64,000 nucleotides of DNA from Levilactobacillus hammesii DSM 16381 (GCF_001434395.1 NZ_AZFS01000054.1:1-64000), one strand, 5' to 3'; positions 27,480-37,087 are shown, counted from the first letter of the stretch. A program made the numbers and translations. Notes: a model not told the origin generated them from the sequence alone.

Positions 27480-28526
27480 TTAATGGGTCTTCAAGTAATG
27501 AACCGCGTCATCAAAGGATTTAACGGGAACCACCTTCATCTTTGGCGCATACTTTTTCGCCGTTGCTTTGGCCAATTGATAGTTGGTCTGATGCTGCTCC
27601 TCGTATTTTAGGAGGAGCTTGCTTGGCTTGACGTATGGGGCGAAGAAAACCGTTGCACCGGCCCGCTTGGCGGCAATGATCTTTTTATCAATGCCCCCAA
27701 TTTCGCCGACATTTCCATCGGCATCAATGGTTCCGGTTCCGGCAATCTTCTTGCCGTGACGGAGGTTCTGCCCCGTCACCTGCGTATAAATCTGTAGACT
27801 AAACATCAGCCCACCGGAAGGACCGCCAATGTTCCCCGCATCCACGGAGACTTTGGGTTGGGCTTTCACCTTAACGTTGTCGGTCAAGGTGATCCCAATT
27901 CCGGCTTTTTTGGTCGGTAAGCGCATCAGTTTAGCCGTGGCGGAACGCGTCTTGCCATTGTGGCGATACGTAATCGTCGCCTTAGCCCCCACCTTTTGAC
28001 TCTGAATGTACTTCTGGTAGCCCACCATCGAATTAAAATGACGACCGTTAACCTCAGTCACCGTATCTCCCACCTTAAGTTGATGAGCAAAGGGCGACTT
28101 CGCATCCACGCTCAGCACGTAAATGCCCAGGTACTGCCGGGTAACCGGTTTATGTGCCGCCTTGTAAGCCGTGTAAATGGATTCGTTAATGGCACTCTGC
28201 ATATAAAAATCCTGCACCTTATCATAGGTGGCATTGCTCTCGCCACCCGTCACGGCATCCACACTTTCAATGCTGTAATACGAATTCAACTTAGCATACA
28301 GATAGGTTGCGGGCCGGGCTTGCGCCAGGGCGACCGATGTAATCATATACTTGCCACTATTTTTATCCGGATGACCGGGCATTTTCACAAAAGTCTTCAA
28401 ATTGTCGGCTTCACCAGGACCCTCAATATACTTGGGGAGTGGCAAGAAAAAGAACGCCAAAATAGCCAAAACGACAATCGCCGTCCCAATCACTTGCCGC
28501 CACTGTCGCCGGGTTAATTTCCACAT
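27480..28526 (-). CDS. PDZ-Lon membrane protease (YlbL/SepM type)
   Basis: 348 residues. One N-terminal helix (about 12-30), a PDZ domain (about 120-215, LGIYVLSVDAKSPFAHQLKVGD) and a Lon-type protease domain with the catalytic Ser in GGPSGGLMFSLQ (about 235-246) and the Lys in GGIDKKIIAAKR (about 276-287). YlbL and SepM are membrane-bound proteases facing outward; SepM trims a competence peptide in streptococci and YlbL clears cell-division inhibitors in Bacillus. It lies 3 bases after coaD, the same order as in B. subtilis. Confidence 0.9.
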   Translation of the reverse strand: MWKLTRRQWRQVIGTAIVVLAILAFFFLPLPKYIEGPGEADNLKTFVKMPGHPDKNSGKYMITSVALAQARPATYLYAKLNSYYSIESVDAVTGGESNATYDKVQDFYMQSAINESIYTAYKAAHKPVTRQYLGIYVLSVDAKSPFAHQLKVGDTVTEVNGRHFNSMVGYQKYIQSQKVGAKATITYRHNGKTRSATAKLMRLPTKKAGIGITLTDNVKVKAQPKVSVDAGNIGGPSGGLMFSLQIYTQVTGQNLRHGKKIAGTGTIDADGNVGEIGGIDKKIIAAKRAGATVFFAPYVKPSKLLLKYEEQHQTNYQLAKATAKKYAPKMKVVPVKSFDDAVHYLKTH

Positions 28527-28529
28527 GAA

Positions 28530-29012
28530 CTACTCACGCTCCAATCGTTCACGTAGCCCCTTAGCCACAGCCGGTGGGACCAACTGCGTCAGGTCACCAC
28601 CGAATTGGGCAACTTCTTTAAGAAGACTAGACGAAACGAACTGATACTTCGGTGCTGCCATCAGGCAAACCGTGTCGATATGGGCATCCAGCGTGCGATT
28701 CATGCCCGCAATGCCTTGTTCAAACTCAAAATCCGTGCTATTGCGCAGGCCTCGAACCAGCACCGTTGCGTGAATCGACTTCATGAAGGCAACGGTTAGG
28801 CCCGTTTCGACCTGCACTGTCACGTTGGGCAAATTCTTAATTTCTGCTTCAATGAACGCCACCCGTTCGCTTGCCGTGAAGACTCCCCGTTTCGACGTGT
28901 TCTGTCCCACCGCAACGACCAGCTGATCAAACATCCGGCTGGCGCGTGCAATCAGGTCTAAGTGTCCGTTCGTCAAAGGATCAAAGCTGCCAGGAAATAC
29001 GGCAATGGTCAT
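28530..29012 (-). CDS. coaD: Phosphopantetheine adenylyltransferase
   Basis: 160 residues. Catalyses the fourth step of coenzyme A synthesis. The nucleotidyl-transferase motif GSFDPLTNGHLDLI (about 8-21) with its T/HxxH-type element is intact, as is the C-terminal SSSLLKEVAQFGG (about 127-139). ATG overlaps the rsmD stop (ATGA). Confidence 0.97.
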   Translation of the reverse strand: MTIAVFPGSFDPLTNGHLDLIARASRMFDQLVVAVGQNTSKRGVFTASERVAFIEAEIKNLPNVTVQVETGLTVAFMKSIHATVLVRGLRNSTDFEFEQGIAGMNRTLDAHIDTVCLMAAPKYQFVSSSLLKEVAQFGGDLTQLVPPAVAKGLRERLERE

Positions 29013-29572
29013 TGCGCGTCACTTCCTAACGCATAAATTGTCAACTCCGTGATCCCGTAGTCGCGCCGCTCAATAAAGTCAAAGCCAGGGAGATCATCCG
29101 GGAGCTGGGCCTGCTGATCAGTCTCACAGATGATCCGCGCACCGGGGGCCAACAAATTCAGCTCCCGCAGTGTTGCCATCTGATCCGCAATCTTCTGCAA
29201 CGCATAAGGCGGGTCAAAAAAGACCAGATCAAACTGGTCCCCCCGACCGGCTAATTCTTTCAAAGCCCGATTGGCGTCCCGCTTCAAAATTTCAAACCGT
29301 TCCGGCGCCTTGGTCACAGCCACATTGTCCTTAATCGTCTTAATCGCCGCATACTGCTTATCGATCAAAACGGCTTGCGCAACGCCCCGCGAAACGGCTT
29401 CGATACTTAATCCGCCAGACCCCGCAAACAGATCTAAACTGCGACCCCCATCAAAATACGGACCAATAATGTTAAACAAGGCTTCCTTAACTTTATCCGT
29501 GGTGGGACGTGTCGCCATGCCTGGCACTGCTTTCAGCCGTCGACCACCAAAATCACCTGCTACAATTCTCAT
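29009..29572 (-). CDS. rsmD: 16S rRNA (guanine-966 N2)-methyltransferase
   Basis: 187 residues. Rossmann methyltransferase: SAM loop LDLFAGSGGLSIEA (about 46-59) and catalytic motif FFDPPY (about 118-123). The opening RIVAGDFGGRRLKAVPG is typical. Start overlaps the ylbG stop by four bases; the chain ylbG-rsmD-coaD is translationally coupled. Confidence 0.97.
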   Translation of the reverse strand: MRIVAGDFGGRRLKAVPGMATRPTTDKVKEALFNIIGPYFDGGRSLDLFAGSGGLSIEAVSRGVAQAVLIDKQYAAIKTIKDNVAVTKAPERFEILKRDANRALKELAGRGDQFDLVFFDPPYALQKIADQMATLRELNLLAPGARIICETDQQAQLPDDLPGFDFIERRDYGITELTIYALGSDAQ

Positions 29573-29847
29573 TCATCATCATCCTTTGCCGCCGCCATTT
29601 CTTCAGCGACACCGTTAAAAGTTTCGTTAATTTCTGGGCGTTGAGAAGCGACTACCCGTTTTACAAATCGTAAATGATTCAACTGATCCGTCAGCGAAGC
29701 GACATCCGCGCAATCCACGTAAAGCACAACGTACCGCATCTTTTTAGATACATACATCACGGTTCCGTATCGTTTCAGTTGGCGGGTCTGCTTCAAACTA
29801 TAGGTATACACGATCAGACTCTGTCGTGGTTGAATTTCAAATGCCAT
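29569..29847 (-). CDS. ylbG: YlbG family protein (DUF2129)
   Basis: 92 residues with an acidic C-terminal tail ending DDDE. Members are small cytoplasmic proteins of unknown role, conserved next to rsmD and coaD in Firmicutes. The segment RYGTVMYVSKKMRYVVLYVD (about 25-44) matches the family core. GGAGG lies before the ATG; ftsW is 16 bases upstream. Confidence 0.92.
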   Translation of the reverse strand: MAFEIQPRQSLIVYTYSLKQTRQLKRYGTVMYVSKKMRYVVLYVDCADVASLTDQLNHLRFVKRVVASQRPEINETFNGVAEEMAAAKDDDE

Positions 29848-29863
29848 CGGATGACCTCCTTAA

Positions 29864-31018
29864 TTAATGTGTCGCACGGTACCGTTTCTGCCGTGCACTG
29901 ATGTTCATGACGACCCCCATCACTAAGGCCAGTGTCCAGGTACTGGATCCCCCATAACTAATAAAGGGGAAGGTCACCCCAGTAATCGGAAGTAAGCCCA
30001 GTACCCCACCTAGATTAAACAGGGTTTGCACCGTCAAATAGGTGGCCGCGCCGTAGCAAATCAACGTATGATAGCCCGAATTGCTACGAATACCAACCAA
30101 TACGGTTCGGGTAATAATCAAAAACAACAGGCTAATCACTGCCAAAGCCGTAATTAATCCCAACTCTTCGGCCAAGATGGCCATGATAAAGTCGGTGTTT
30201 GGCTCGGGCAAATATCCCGTTTTTTGGATACTATTGCCCCAACCGACCCCAAAGATTCCGCCATTACTCAAGGCATAGTAGGAATTTACCAGCTGTTGGC
30301 CAACCCCTTGGGAGTGTTTGAATGGGTCCACAAACGCAACCACCCGTTGGAGTTGGTAGACGTTTTTAGCAAATCCCAGTTCCGAGACTTTGATGGCTAA
30401 CGGGAAGATAATCCCGACGACCAAGAGAAAGGCGCCTAAGAAGTACACCACGGCGCGTCTCCAATTAAAGCCACTCGACAACAACATGACAAAGACGATG
30501 GTGGCGTTAATGGTGGCCCCCCCTAAATCGGGTTGAATCAGAATCAGGCCAATCAAACCACAACTGATGAGGACCGGTCGCAGCATCACCGCCCACCAGC
30601 CTTCCAGGGCAATGGCATCCTGACGACGATCAATCACGTGCGCCAGCCACACAATCAGGTAAAATTTAACAAATTCAGCCGGCTGAATACTAATCGGTCC
30701 CAGCCGAATCCAACCAGCGGCCCCGTTAATGGTTTTTCCTACCACTAGCAGGAATAATAACGAGCCCACGGCCAAGATACTAGCATACTTGAGAATTTTT
30801 TTATCTCGTAATTTATTAAGATTCATGAGCACCATGAAGGTATAAATTGCCAGCCCTAAGATGACATACATGAGCTGTTTAACCAGATAACTGCCAGGAC
30901 TACCCCCATTTTGAGCACCGATATCCGCACTGGCAGAGTACACCATGACGATACCAAATAAGCTCAGAATTAAATATGGCACAAATAGCCAATAATCTAA
31001 ATATTTTAACTTTCGCAT
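29864..31018 (-). CDS. ftsW: FtsW/RodA/SpoVE family glycan polymerase
   Basis: 384 residues, about ten helices. Polymerises lipid II into glycan strands at the septum. The extracellular loop signature GWGNSIQKTGYLPEPNTDFI (about 251-270) identifies FtsW rather than RodA. The frame is open six codons upstream to a TTG, but MRKLKYLDYWLF at 31018 is the typical start; its GGAG is spaced somewhat long (about 12 bases), so the start is not certain. First gene of the ftsW-ylbG-rsmD-coaD-protease operon. Confidence 0.92.
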   Translation of the reverse strand: MRKLKYLDYWLFVPYLILSLFGIVMVYSASADIGAQNGGSPGSYLVKQLMYVILGLAIYTFMVLMNLNKLRDKKILKYASILAVGSLLFLLVVGKTINGAAGWIRLGPISIQPAEFVKFYLIVWLAHVIDRRQDAIALEGWWAVMLRPVLISCGLIGLILIQPDLGGATINATIVFVMLLSSGFNWRRAVVYFLGAFLLVVGIIFPLAIKVSELGFAKNVYQLQRVVAFVDPFKHSQGVGQQLVNSYYALSNGGIFGVGWGNSIQKTGYLPEPNTDFIMAILAEELGLITALAVISLLFLIITRTVLVGIRSNSGYHTLICYGAATYLTVQTLFNLGGVLGLLPITGVTFPFISYGGSSTWTLALVMGVVMNISARQKRYRATH

Positions 31019-31254
31019 ACGTTTTGCTCGCTCCAAGCCTGCCGTCCGTAAACGGTAATCGAATGTTTATATTATAGCATAGCTTCTCCTTAAAATTGTG
31101 ATAAACCTAAGGCGGATTGTCCAAACCAACCGGTCTACCTGCCATTACCAGCCGACACTCGCAATCCCAGTCAATCTCGCTCACACAAATTGGCTTCGCA
31201 CAGAATCGGTATGTGACCTACCCAACTGAATGTTCGCCTTTTCCAGCAGCAACA

Positions 31255-31298
31255 CAAAAAACCGGTAACGCCCACAGTCTCCTGCAGTCGTTACCGGT
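31255..31298 (-). terminator. Terminator of typA
   Basis: ACCGGTAACG (31261-31270) pairs with CGTTACCGGT (31289-31298); A run just left. Loop of 18 bases. Confidence 0.85.
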
Positions 31299-31323
31299 TC
31301 ATCATTAATTTAAAGTTTAGAAA

Positions 31324-33168
31324 TTACTTCCGCGCAGCGGTCTTCCGCTTCTTGGCAGCCTTTTCCCGTTCGCTGGTGTTCAGAATTTGCTTCCGCAGAC
31401 GAACGTGTTCTGGGGTGATTTCACAGTATTCATCTTCGTTGATGAATTCCAGTGATTCTTCCAGAGACATCTTCAATGGCGTCTTAACCTTGGCAATATC
31501 TTCAGAACCGGCGGCACGGACGTTGGTTTGGTTCCGGCCACGGGTGATGTTAACGGAGATATCGTTGTCACGGCTGTTTTGACCAATGATCATCCCTTCG
31601 TACACTTCAGTCCCAGCTTCAGTGAAGATGGTCCCACGGTCTTGAACGGCCATGATAGCGTACGTCGTTACCTTACCAGAGTTAATGGAAACCAAAGTCC
31701 CGTTGTGACGACCTGGGTTCCAGTTCTTGATAACTGGCAAGTACTTGGAGAAGGTATGGTTCATGATCCCGTAACCACGAGTTAAGGATAAGAATTCAGT
31801 TGAGTAACCGATTAATCCACGTGATGGGGCCAAGAAAGTCAAACGCGTTTGACCGTTACCTACGGCTTCCATGTTCTTCATTTCACCCTTCCGTTGGGAA
31901 AGCGTGTCAATGATTGAACCGGTATATTCGTCAGGCGTATCGATTTGAACAGATTCGAATGGTTCGCAACGAACGTTGTCCACTGTTCTGTAGATAACTT
32001 CTGGACGAGAAGCTTGTAATTCGTAACCTTCACGACGCATCGTTTCGATCAAGATGGACAAGTGAAGTTCACCACGACCAGAAACGACCCAGGCACCAGG
32101 ATTGTCGGTGTCGTCAACACGTAAGGAAACGTCGGTATGGAGTTCACGCTTTAAACGTTCTTCCAATTGACGAGACGTAACAAACTTACCTTCACGACCA
32201 GCAAATGGTGAGTCGTTGGTCCGGAAAGTCATTTGCAGCGTTGGTTCGTCAATCCGTAAGATTGGAAGTGGTTCCAACGTATCAGGTGCAACCACAGTTT
32301 CACCCACGTTGATTTCATCCATCCCGGAAACGGCAATCAGGTCACCGGCTTGGGCTTCCTTGATTTCCAAACGCTTCAAACCGAAGTAACCAAATAACTT
32401 GGTAACCCGGAAGTTTTGCTTAGAACCGTCAAGCTTCATAACGGTAACACTATCGCCGACCTTAACCTTCCCACGGAAGATCCGGCCAATCCCGATACGA
32501 CCAACGAAGTCGTTGTAGTCCAACATGGCAACTTGGAACTGTAAAGGTTCGTCAGTGTTGTCAATTGGAGCTGGGATGTGCTTAACAATGGTGTCAAAGA
32601 CAGGCTTCATGGTATGTTCTTGCGTGTCCAATTCTGGATCGTAGCTAGAAGTCCCATTCATAGCTGAAGCGTAAACCACTGGGAAGTCCAATTGGTCTTC
32701 GTCAGCACCTAATTCGATGAAGAGGTCTAAGACTTCGTCAACAACTTCGGAAGGACGAGCGCCTTCACGGTCAACTTTGTTGATAACCACGATAGGGGTC
32801 AAGTGTTGATCCAAAGCTTTCTTCAAAACGAAACGGGTTTGTGGCATCGTTCCTTCATAGGCATCGACAACCAACAGAACACCGTCGACCATGCGCATGA
32901 TCCGTTCAACTTCACCACCGAAATCGGCATGTCCTGGTGTATCCAAGATGTTGATTTGCTTGTCACCGTAACGAACAGCGGTGTTCTTGGACAGGATCGT
33001 GATGCCCCGTTCCTTTTCGATTGCGTTAGTATCCATGGCGCGGTCGCCAATGGACGTATGTTCGTCTAACGTATCGGATTGTTTAAGCATTTCGTTAACC
33101 AGGGTCGTTTTCCCGTGGTCAACGTGGGCAATGATGGCAATGTTACGGATATCATCTCTGAATTTCAA
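31324..33168 (-). CDS. typA: Translational GTPase TypA/BipA
   Basis: 614 residues. A ribosome-binding GTPase related to EF-G that aids 50S assembly at low temperature and under stress. Walker [10 protein letters not shown] (about 13-21), RGITI (about 56-60), [11 protein letters not shown] (about 77-87), NKVD (about 131-134) are intact, and the C-terminal TypA domain follows, ending in a Lys/Arg tail. The TTG at 33168 has AAAGGAAG 8 bases upstream and gives the normal N-terminus [14 protein letters not shown]; the frame is open for 14 more codons. Confidence 0.97.
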   Translation of the reverse strand: MKFRDDIRNIAIIAHVDHGKTTLVNEMLKQSDTLDEHTSIGDRAMDTNAIEKERGITILSKNTAVRYGDKQINILDTPGHADFGGEVERIMRMVDGVLLVVDAYEGTMPQTRFVLKKALDQHLTPIVVINKVDREGARPSEVVDEVLDLFIELGADEDQLDFPVVYASAMNGTSSYDPELDTQEHTMKPVFDTIVKHIPAPIDNTDEPLQFQVAMLDYNDFVGRIGIGRIFRGKVKVGDSVTVMKLDGSKQNFRVTKLFGYFGLKRLEIKEAQAGDLIAVSGMDEINVGETVVAPDTLEPLPILRIDEPTLQMTFRTNDSPFAGREGKFVTSRQLEERLKRELHTDVSLRVDDTDNPGAWVVSGRGELHLSILIETMRREGYELQASRPEVIYRTVDNVRCEPFESVQIDTPDEYTGSIIDTLSQRKGEMKNMEAVGNGQTRLTFLAPSRGLIGYSTEFLSLTRGYGIMNHTFSKYLPVIKNWNPGRHNGTLVSINSGKVTTYAIMAVQDRGTIFTEAGTEVYEGMIIGQNSRDNDISVNITRGRNQTNVRAAGSEDIAKVKTPLKMSLEESLEFINEDEYCEITPEHVRLRKQILNTSEREKAAKKRKTAARK

Positions 33169-33240
33169 GTGTATTTCTTCCTTTCGTGCTTGTTGAATTA
33201 GATGGATCACGGCATGCTTACGTCGTTAGTAAGTACGCTT

Positions 33241-33269
33241 ATTGTAGCGTGATTGATTAATAAAGTCCA
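33241..33269 (-). promoter_or_regulatory. Promoter of typA
   Basis: On the minus strand TGGACT (33264-33269) and TACAAT (33241-33246) with a 17-base spacer, about 75 bases before the TTG start. Confidence 0.55.
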
Positions 33270-33290
33270 TCTGTACCGACCGGCCGCATA

Positions 33291-33314
33291 AAAAAACTGT
33301 GACCGTGTCACAGT
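33291..33314 (-). terminator. Terminator overlapping the phosphatase stop codon
   Basis: A perfect 8-bp stem ACTGTGAC (33296-33303) with GTCACAGT (33307-33314), 3-base loop, and a run of T on the minus strand. The stop codon of the inositol phosphatase gene (33308-33310) lies inside the stem. Confidence 0.85.
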
Positions 33315-34099
33315 GAGACGTCATCTTCTTCAATTTGGAGAATATCACGTTGCGCTTTTTCCGTCGCTACTAGTACAAGGTTAGATGATAGCATATTGAG
33401 CGGCTGGCCGTCAATGGTTGAGACCCGAACACCCAAAAAGTTTAGCAGAATTTGCCCGGCCGCGATATCCCACGGCTTCAAGTATGAAATGTACCCCAGC
33501 GTCTTTCCTAAGAGAACATTGATCATTTCAATGCCGGCACTCCCATAGATCCGCATGCCGGCACTATCATGAACGATCTTCTGCATGTGCGCCGTATCAT
33601 GAACAACGAGTGGTGCACTGGCCCCAATTAAGCCTTCCGATAAGGCCAAATTAGCGGGGGCACTCAGCTGTTGGTCATTAGCCCAAACACCGTCAACAGC
33701 AGGGCCACCAGCATACAAGACATCGTTCATCACATCATAGATGAACCCGAGCTGTCCCTTACCATCTTGATAGATCCCAATCATCATGGCAAAGTTGTCA
33801 TGTTGCTTCACAAAGTTCATGGTCCCATCGATGGGGTCCACGATCCACACTCGACCTTCTAAGCTGGTCAACTTATCGCCAAAGCCCTCTTCACCCAGCA
33901 CCTTGGCCGTGGGATCCATTTGCCGAATACCTTCAATTAAAAATTGTTCATTACTTTTATCGATATTGGTCACTAAATCTTTACGATTCGTCTTTTCACT
34001 GACCGTCATCGGTCCTGCCATTTTGGCAATAACCTGTCTGCGACCCTCACGTAATAATGATGAAACGTCCCGTGCTACCTGCTGCCAATCTTCACTCAT
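33308..34099 (-). CDS. Inositol monophosphatase family protein
   Basis: 263 residues. Mg-dependent phosphatase of the IMPase/SuhB/CysQ family, with both metal motifs: LGEEGFG (about 67-73) and WIVDPIDGTMNF (about 84-95), plus KPWDIAAGQIL (about 213-223). Substrates in this family include inositol phosphate, fructose bisphosphate and 3'-phosphoadenosine 5'-phosphate; nothing in the sequence decides which. It is the third gene of an operon with the LDH-like and UPF0223 genes; in B. subtilis yktC occupies a similar place after pdh. Confidence 0.92.
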   Translation of the reverse strand: MSEDWQQVARDVSSLLREGRRQVIAKMAGPMTVSEKTNRKDLVTNIDKSNEQFLIEGIRQMDPTAKVLGEEGFGDKLTSLEGRVWIVDPIDGTMNFVKQHDNFAMMIGIYQDGKGQLGFIYDVMNDVLYAGGPAVDGVWANDQQLSAPANLALSEGLIGASAPLVVHDTAHMQKIVHDSAGMRIYGSAGIEMINVLLGKTLGYISYLKPWDIAAGQILLNFLGVRVSTIDGQPLNMLSSNLVLVATEKAQRDILQIEEDDVSL

Positions 34100-34103
34100 C
34101 GTC

Positions 34104-34400
34104 TTAATGTACCCCTTTCATCCTGATACGCCCTTTTTGTTCACGGGCCTGTTTCACCGTCCGGTAGATGCTGTAACCGGAAGCCTGCTCAAACTCACGT
34201 CCCAATTGTTTTTCTTCGAATTTTTGCGGAACAACCTTTTGAAATTCACGGTAAGCTGCCAGCAAGACTTCTGCCGGCACCCCTTGATTCAGTTCATAGG
34301 CATCTTCTACGCGTTGATAAAGCGTGGTCACCGCCACAATGTCAGCGGTCGACCAGTCGGCCTGTAATGGATATTCATAATTGCTTGATGATTGGGTCAC
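34104..34400 (-). CDS. UPF0223 family protein
   Basis: 98 residues, acidic, helical. The segment YEYPLQADWSTADIVAVTTL (about 8-27) is the family's opening; family members such as B. subtilis YktA have no known function. The GTG start at 34400 has GGAGGGG about 9 bases upstream. Spacing is 3 bases to the gene before and after, so translation is probably coupled within the operon. Confidence 0.9.
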   Translation of the reverse strand: MTQSSSNYEYPLQADWSTADIVAVTTLYQRVEDAYELNQGVPAEVLLAAYREFQKVVPQKFEEKQLGREFEQASGYSIYRTVKQAREQKGRIRMKGVH

Positions 34401-34403
34401 GAG

Positions 34404-35309
34404 TTACTTCCCCTCCGTTTGTTGATTTTCAATCGTCGTAATTTGTTCTCTAATCGCCGCAATCTGTGCGGCATAAGCCTGCTGCTCATCTTCAGATAGG
34501 ACCAGATTCGTTAAATGTTGAATTCCCTTAACGCCCACCAATACGGGAGAAGCCGCCGCAAACGCAGGCGTCTCCTCATGAATGTTAGCGACTGGCGCAA
34601 TCAAGGGTTGCTGCGACAAGGTCGCGCGAATGAGTCGGATAATAGCCATGTAACGCAAGGTGGCCTGTTGTTCTGCCGCTTCACGTTCCAGCCACGTACT
34701 CATCTTACCCAGATCATCAGCATCAAAGTCCGCATCCGCATTGGCCAGGTACATCAAGATCGGTGCGGGTCCCACGTAGGTGCGGCTCCAGGCCACAATC
34801 GGTGACTTAGCCGCACCGACAACCGTTGCTTGAATCATGGTGGCGCCGACACCCAGTCGTTCAGCCAAACGGTAAGTTAACAACCGCGTCAACGGGTACG
34901 TGCCGAGACCCCAGATCTGACTGGCCGCCAGTCCAGAAAATTTCCAAGCAAAATAAGTTAACAATTCATCCTGTTCTCCAGAAAAAATCAGTTGCCCCTT
35001 AAACCCGTTCTCAACAATCTGCTTCATCAGCAAACGTAGCTCAGCAACCATGGTGATTACTGGCGTCTCCGCAACATAGCGGTCCAACACAACCAGCCAA
35101 GTGGCTTGCCCGTAATCAGCAGCCGTCCCGACCCGAATCGTCAACCGGGGGCACAAGGCACTAGCCACCACCAGCGGCTGATAGCGTGGGGTGTCGTCCG
35201 TTGTATTGGGCATAACCACACAGTCAAGTGGCAAGTCAGTCACCAGTAGTTGATGTAACAGCTGACTAGCTTGTTCAAAGTTCCCTTGAATCAGTAACGT
35301 TGGTTTCAT
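34404..35309 (-). CDS. Lactate/malate dehydrogenase-fold protein without catalytic residues
   Basis: 301 residues. The middle of the protein follows the L-lactate/2-hydroxyacid dehydrogenase pattern closely (KQIVENGFKGQLIFSG, then DELLTYFAWKFSGL and a GLGT element, about 96-137). The residues that make such enzymes work are gone: no GxGxxG NAD loop at the N-terminus, GEQD where NPVD is expected (about 111-114), PLTR instead of LDTxR (about 139-142), and GAAKSP where the catalytic His motif GEHGDS should be (about 165-170). It is not a broken gene: the frame is open, AAAGGAGGG precedes the ATG at 35309, and downstream genes are coupled to it. It is probably a pseudoenzyme with a regulatory or binding role. 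First gene of the operon with UPF0223 and the inositol phosphatase. Confidence 0.8.
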   Translation of the reverse strand: MKPTLLIQGNFEQASQLLHQLLVTDLPLDCVVMPNTTDDTPRYQPLVVASALCPRLTIRVGTAADYGQATWLVVLDRYVAETPVITMVAELRLLMKQIVENGFKGQLIFSGEQDELLTYFAWKFSGLAASQIWGLGTYPLTRLLTYRLAERLGVGATMIQATVVGAAKSPIVAWSRTYVGPAPILMYLANADADFDADDLGKMSTWLEREAAEQQATLRYMAIIRLIRATLSQQPLIAPVANIHEETPAFAAASPVLVGVKGIQHLTNLVLSEDEQQAYAAQIAAIREQITTIENQQTEGK

Positions 35310-35447
35310 GGGTGACCCTCCTTTTACCAAAACGAAAATTGGTGATGCGCTTTCATCTCAGACGACTGACAACACCCAAACGTCAATGTCCGTCGCCGGC
35401 AATCGTCTCAGACGCCTATCTTCATTCGAAAATAACCACATAGTCCC

Positions 35448-35475
35448 ATTATAAGTGAACCTTGTCGGATAGCAA
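35448..35475 (-). promoter_or_regulatory. Promoter of the LDH-like operon
   Basis: On the minus strand TTGCTA (35470-35475) and TATAAT (35448-35453), 16-base spacer. Its start point lies about 130 bases before the LDH-like start, implying a long leader in which TCTCAGACG occurs twice, 50 bases apart (35356 and 35406). Confidence 0.6.
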
Positions 35476-35652
35476 GTTAGAACGCTCCATCCCCCCTAAA
35501 AAAGAGTAGGCCAAAAGGCGATTGGCGGGTGAATCTGAAGCGGCACCCGTTACCTTTTGACACCCGTTTCAGCCCTATTCTGGCGCGCAAAAAGGGCCCG
35601 AGACTTTTCAGTCTCAGACCCTTTTCGTCAATTAGAGTTGTCACAAGTCGCT
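35476..35652. other. Spacer between the LDH-like operon and pdhD
   Basis: Beyond the promoter it holds only the pdhD terminator near 35589-35625; no frame with a ribosome site was seen. Confidence 0.4.
35589..35625 (-). terminator. Terminator of the pdh operon
   Basis: AAGGGCCCGAGAC pairs with GTCTCAGACCCTT with mismatches; A run 35589-35593. Confidence 0.85.
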
Positions 35653-37080
35653 TTAGACGTGGGTTGGGAACCCTAAAGCAATGTCCGCAGCTTCTTGGAT
35701 TGGTTCATTTAACGTTGGGTGTGGATGAATGGTCAAAGCCACGTCTTCCACATTCAGACCGCCATTAACAATGAGTGATAATTCACCCGTCATCGTGCTG
35801 ACTTCTGGACCAACCGCTTGGGCACCGACGATGTTCTTATTGTCATCATCCGTGTAGACGAAGCGGACAAATCCTTCAGGAGAATCCAAGGAAACGGCCC
35901 GGGCATTCCCAGCAAATGGGAACTTCGCCGTCTTTACTTTGATCCCCTTGTCCTTGGCCTCGGCCTGCGTGTAACCTACCGTTGCCAATTCTGGATCAGC
36001 GAAACATACCGCTGGGACACTCAGCCAATCGTTAGCCGTCTTCTTACCAGCAATGGCACCAGCGGCCGTCTTGGCTTCAGCAAAGGCTTTATGAGCCAAC
36101 GCTGCACCAGGAACGACATCACCAATGGCCCAAATATGCTCTGAAGCCGTCCGACCTTGATTGTCAACTTCGATTTGACCATGATCGTTCAACTTAACCT
36201 TGGTGTATTCCAAGCCCAAGTCATCCGTGTTTGGCTTCCGGCCAACCGTAACCATGCAGTAGTCTGCCTTGATTGTGGTTTCCTTACCATCAACGGCGTA
36301 GGTCACATCGACTCCGTTATCGTCTTGCTTAGAACCCTTAGCCATGGCGCTGGTAATGACATCAACACCCTTTTTCTTCAAGTTCTTCAGCACAACGGAA
36401 ACCATGTCCTTTTCGAAGTTAGGCAGAATGGATGGCGTTCCTTCAATGATCGTCACGTGAGCACCTAAGCTAGCGTATGCGCCCGCCAGTTCAGTCCCAA
36501 CGTAACCACCACCGATGACCACGAGTTCCTTAGGAATCTCTGGTAAGTTGAGCCCACCGGTCGAGTCGATAACCCGACCTTCAAACTTAAACCCAGGGAT
36601 TTCAATGGGATGACTCCCGGTAGAAATAATAATGTTATTGTACTCGAAAGTCTGGCCCGTATCCGTGGACATGAATTGTTTTTCACCAGTTGGCATTACC
36701 CGTAATTGGGTGTCGCTCAAGAAGACAGCCTCACCATTGACCACGTCAACGTGATGCTTCTTCATCAGCATCTTAACCCCACTGGTCATCCGGTCAACGA
36801 CCTTCTTTTGTTTCCACTCTTGGGTCTTCTTAAAGTCAATTTCAGCCGAACTGGTTGAAATCCCGTAAGTGGACCCATTCTTGGCCTGTTCTAACCGATG
36901 ACCCGCTTGGATCAATGCTTTGGAAGGGACACAACCAACGTTCAGGCAGACACCGCCCAGCGTATCGGATTTTTCAACCAAAGTAACCTTTTGGCCTAAT
37001 TCAGAAGCCCGAATTGCGGCAACGTAGCCACCGGGGCCGGCACCAATGATGACGGTATCCTTTTTTTCAACATCTGCCAT
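35653..37080 (-). CDS. pdhD: Dihydrolipoamide dehydrogenase (E3 of PDH)
   Basis: 475 residues. Flavoprotein that reoxidises the lipoyl groups of the pyruvate dehydrogenase complex, making NADH. FAD motif GAGPGGYVAAIRA (about 13-25), redox disulfide GGVCLNVGCVPSK (about 42-54), NAD motif GGGYVGTELAGAYASLG (about 189-205), and the His-Glu pair in TIHPHPTLNEPIQEA (about 450-464). Last gene of pdhABCD. Confidence 0.98.
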   Translation of the reverse strand: MADVEKKDTVIIGAGPGGYVAAIRASELGQKVTLVEKSDTLGGVCLNVGCVPSKALIQAGHRLEQAKNGSTYGISTSSAEIDFKKTQEWKQKKVVDRMTSGVKMLMKKHHVDVVNGEAVFLSDTQLRVMPTGEKQFMSTDTGQTFEYNNIIISTGSHPIEIPGFKFEGRVIDSTGGLNLPEIPKELVVIGGGYVGTELAGAYASLGAHVTIIEGTPSILPNFEKDMVSVVLKNLKKKGVDVITSAMAKGSKQDDNGVDVTYAVDGKETTIKADYCMVTVGRKPNTDDLGLEYTKVKLNDHGQIEVDNQGRTASEHIWAIGDVVPGAALAHKAFAEAKTAAGAIAGKKTANDWLSVPAVCFADPELATVGYTQAEAKDKGIKVKTAKFPFAGNARAVSLDSPEGFVRFVYTDDDNKNIVGAQAVGPEVSTMTGELSLIVNGGLNVEDVALTIHPHPTLNEPIQEAADIALGFPTHV

Positions 37081-37087
37081 ATTTCTG

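Noticed and set aside
35356-35414. Two copies of TCTCAGACG in the LDH-like leader as a regulatory repeat
   Set aside because: Only 9 bases, spacing of 50, and a similar string occurs by chance in the nearby pdhD terminator.
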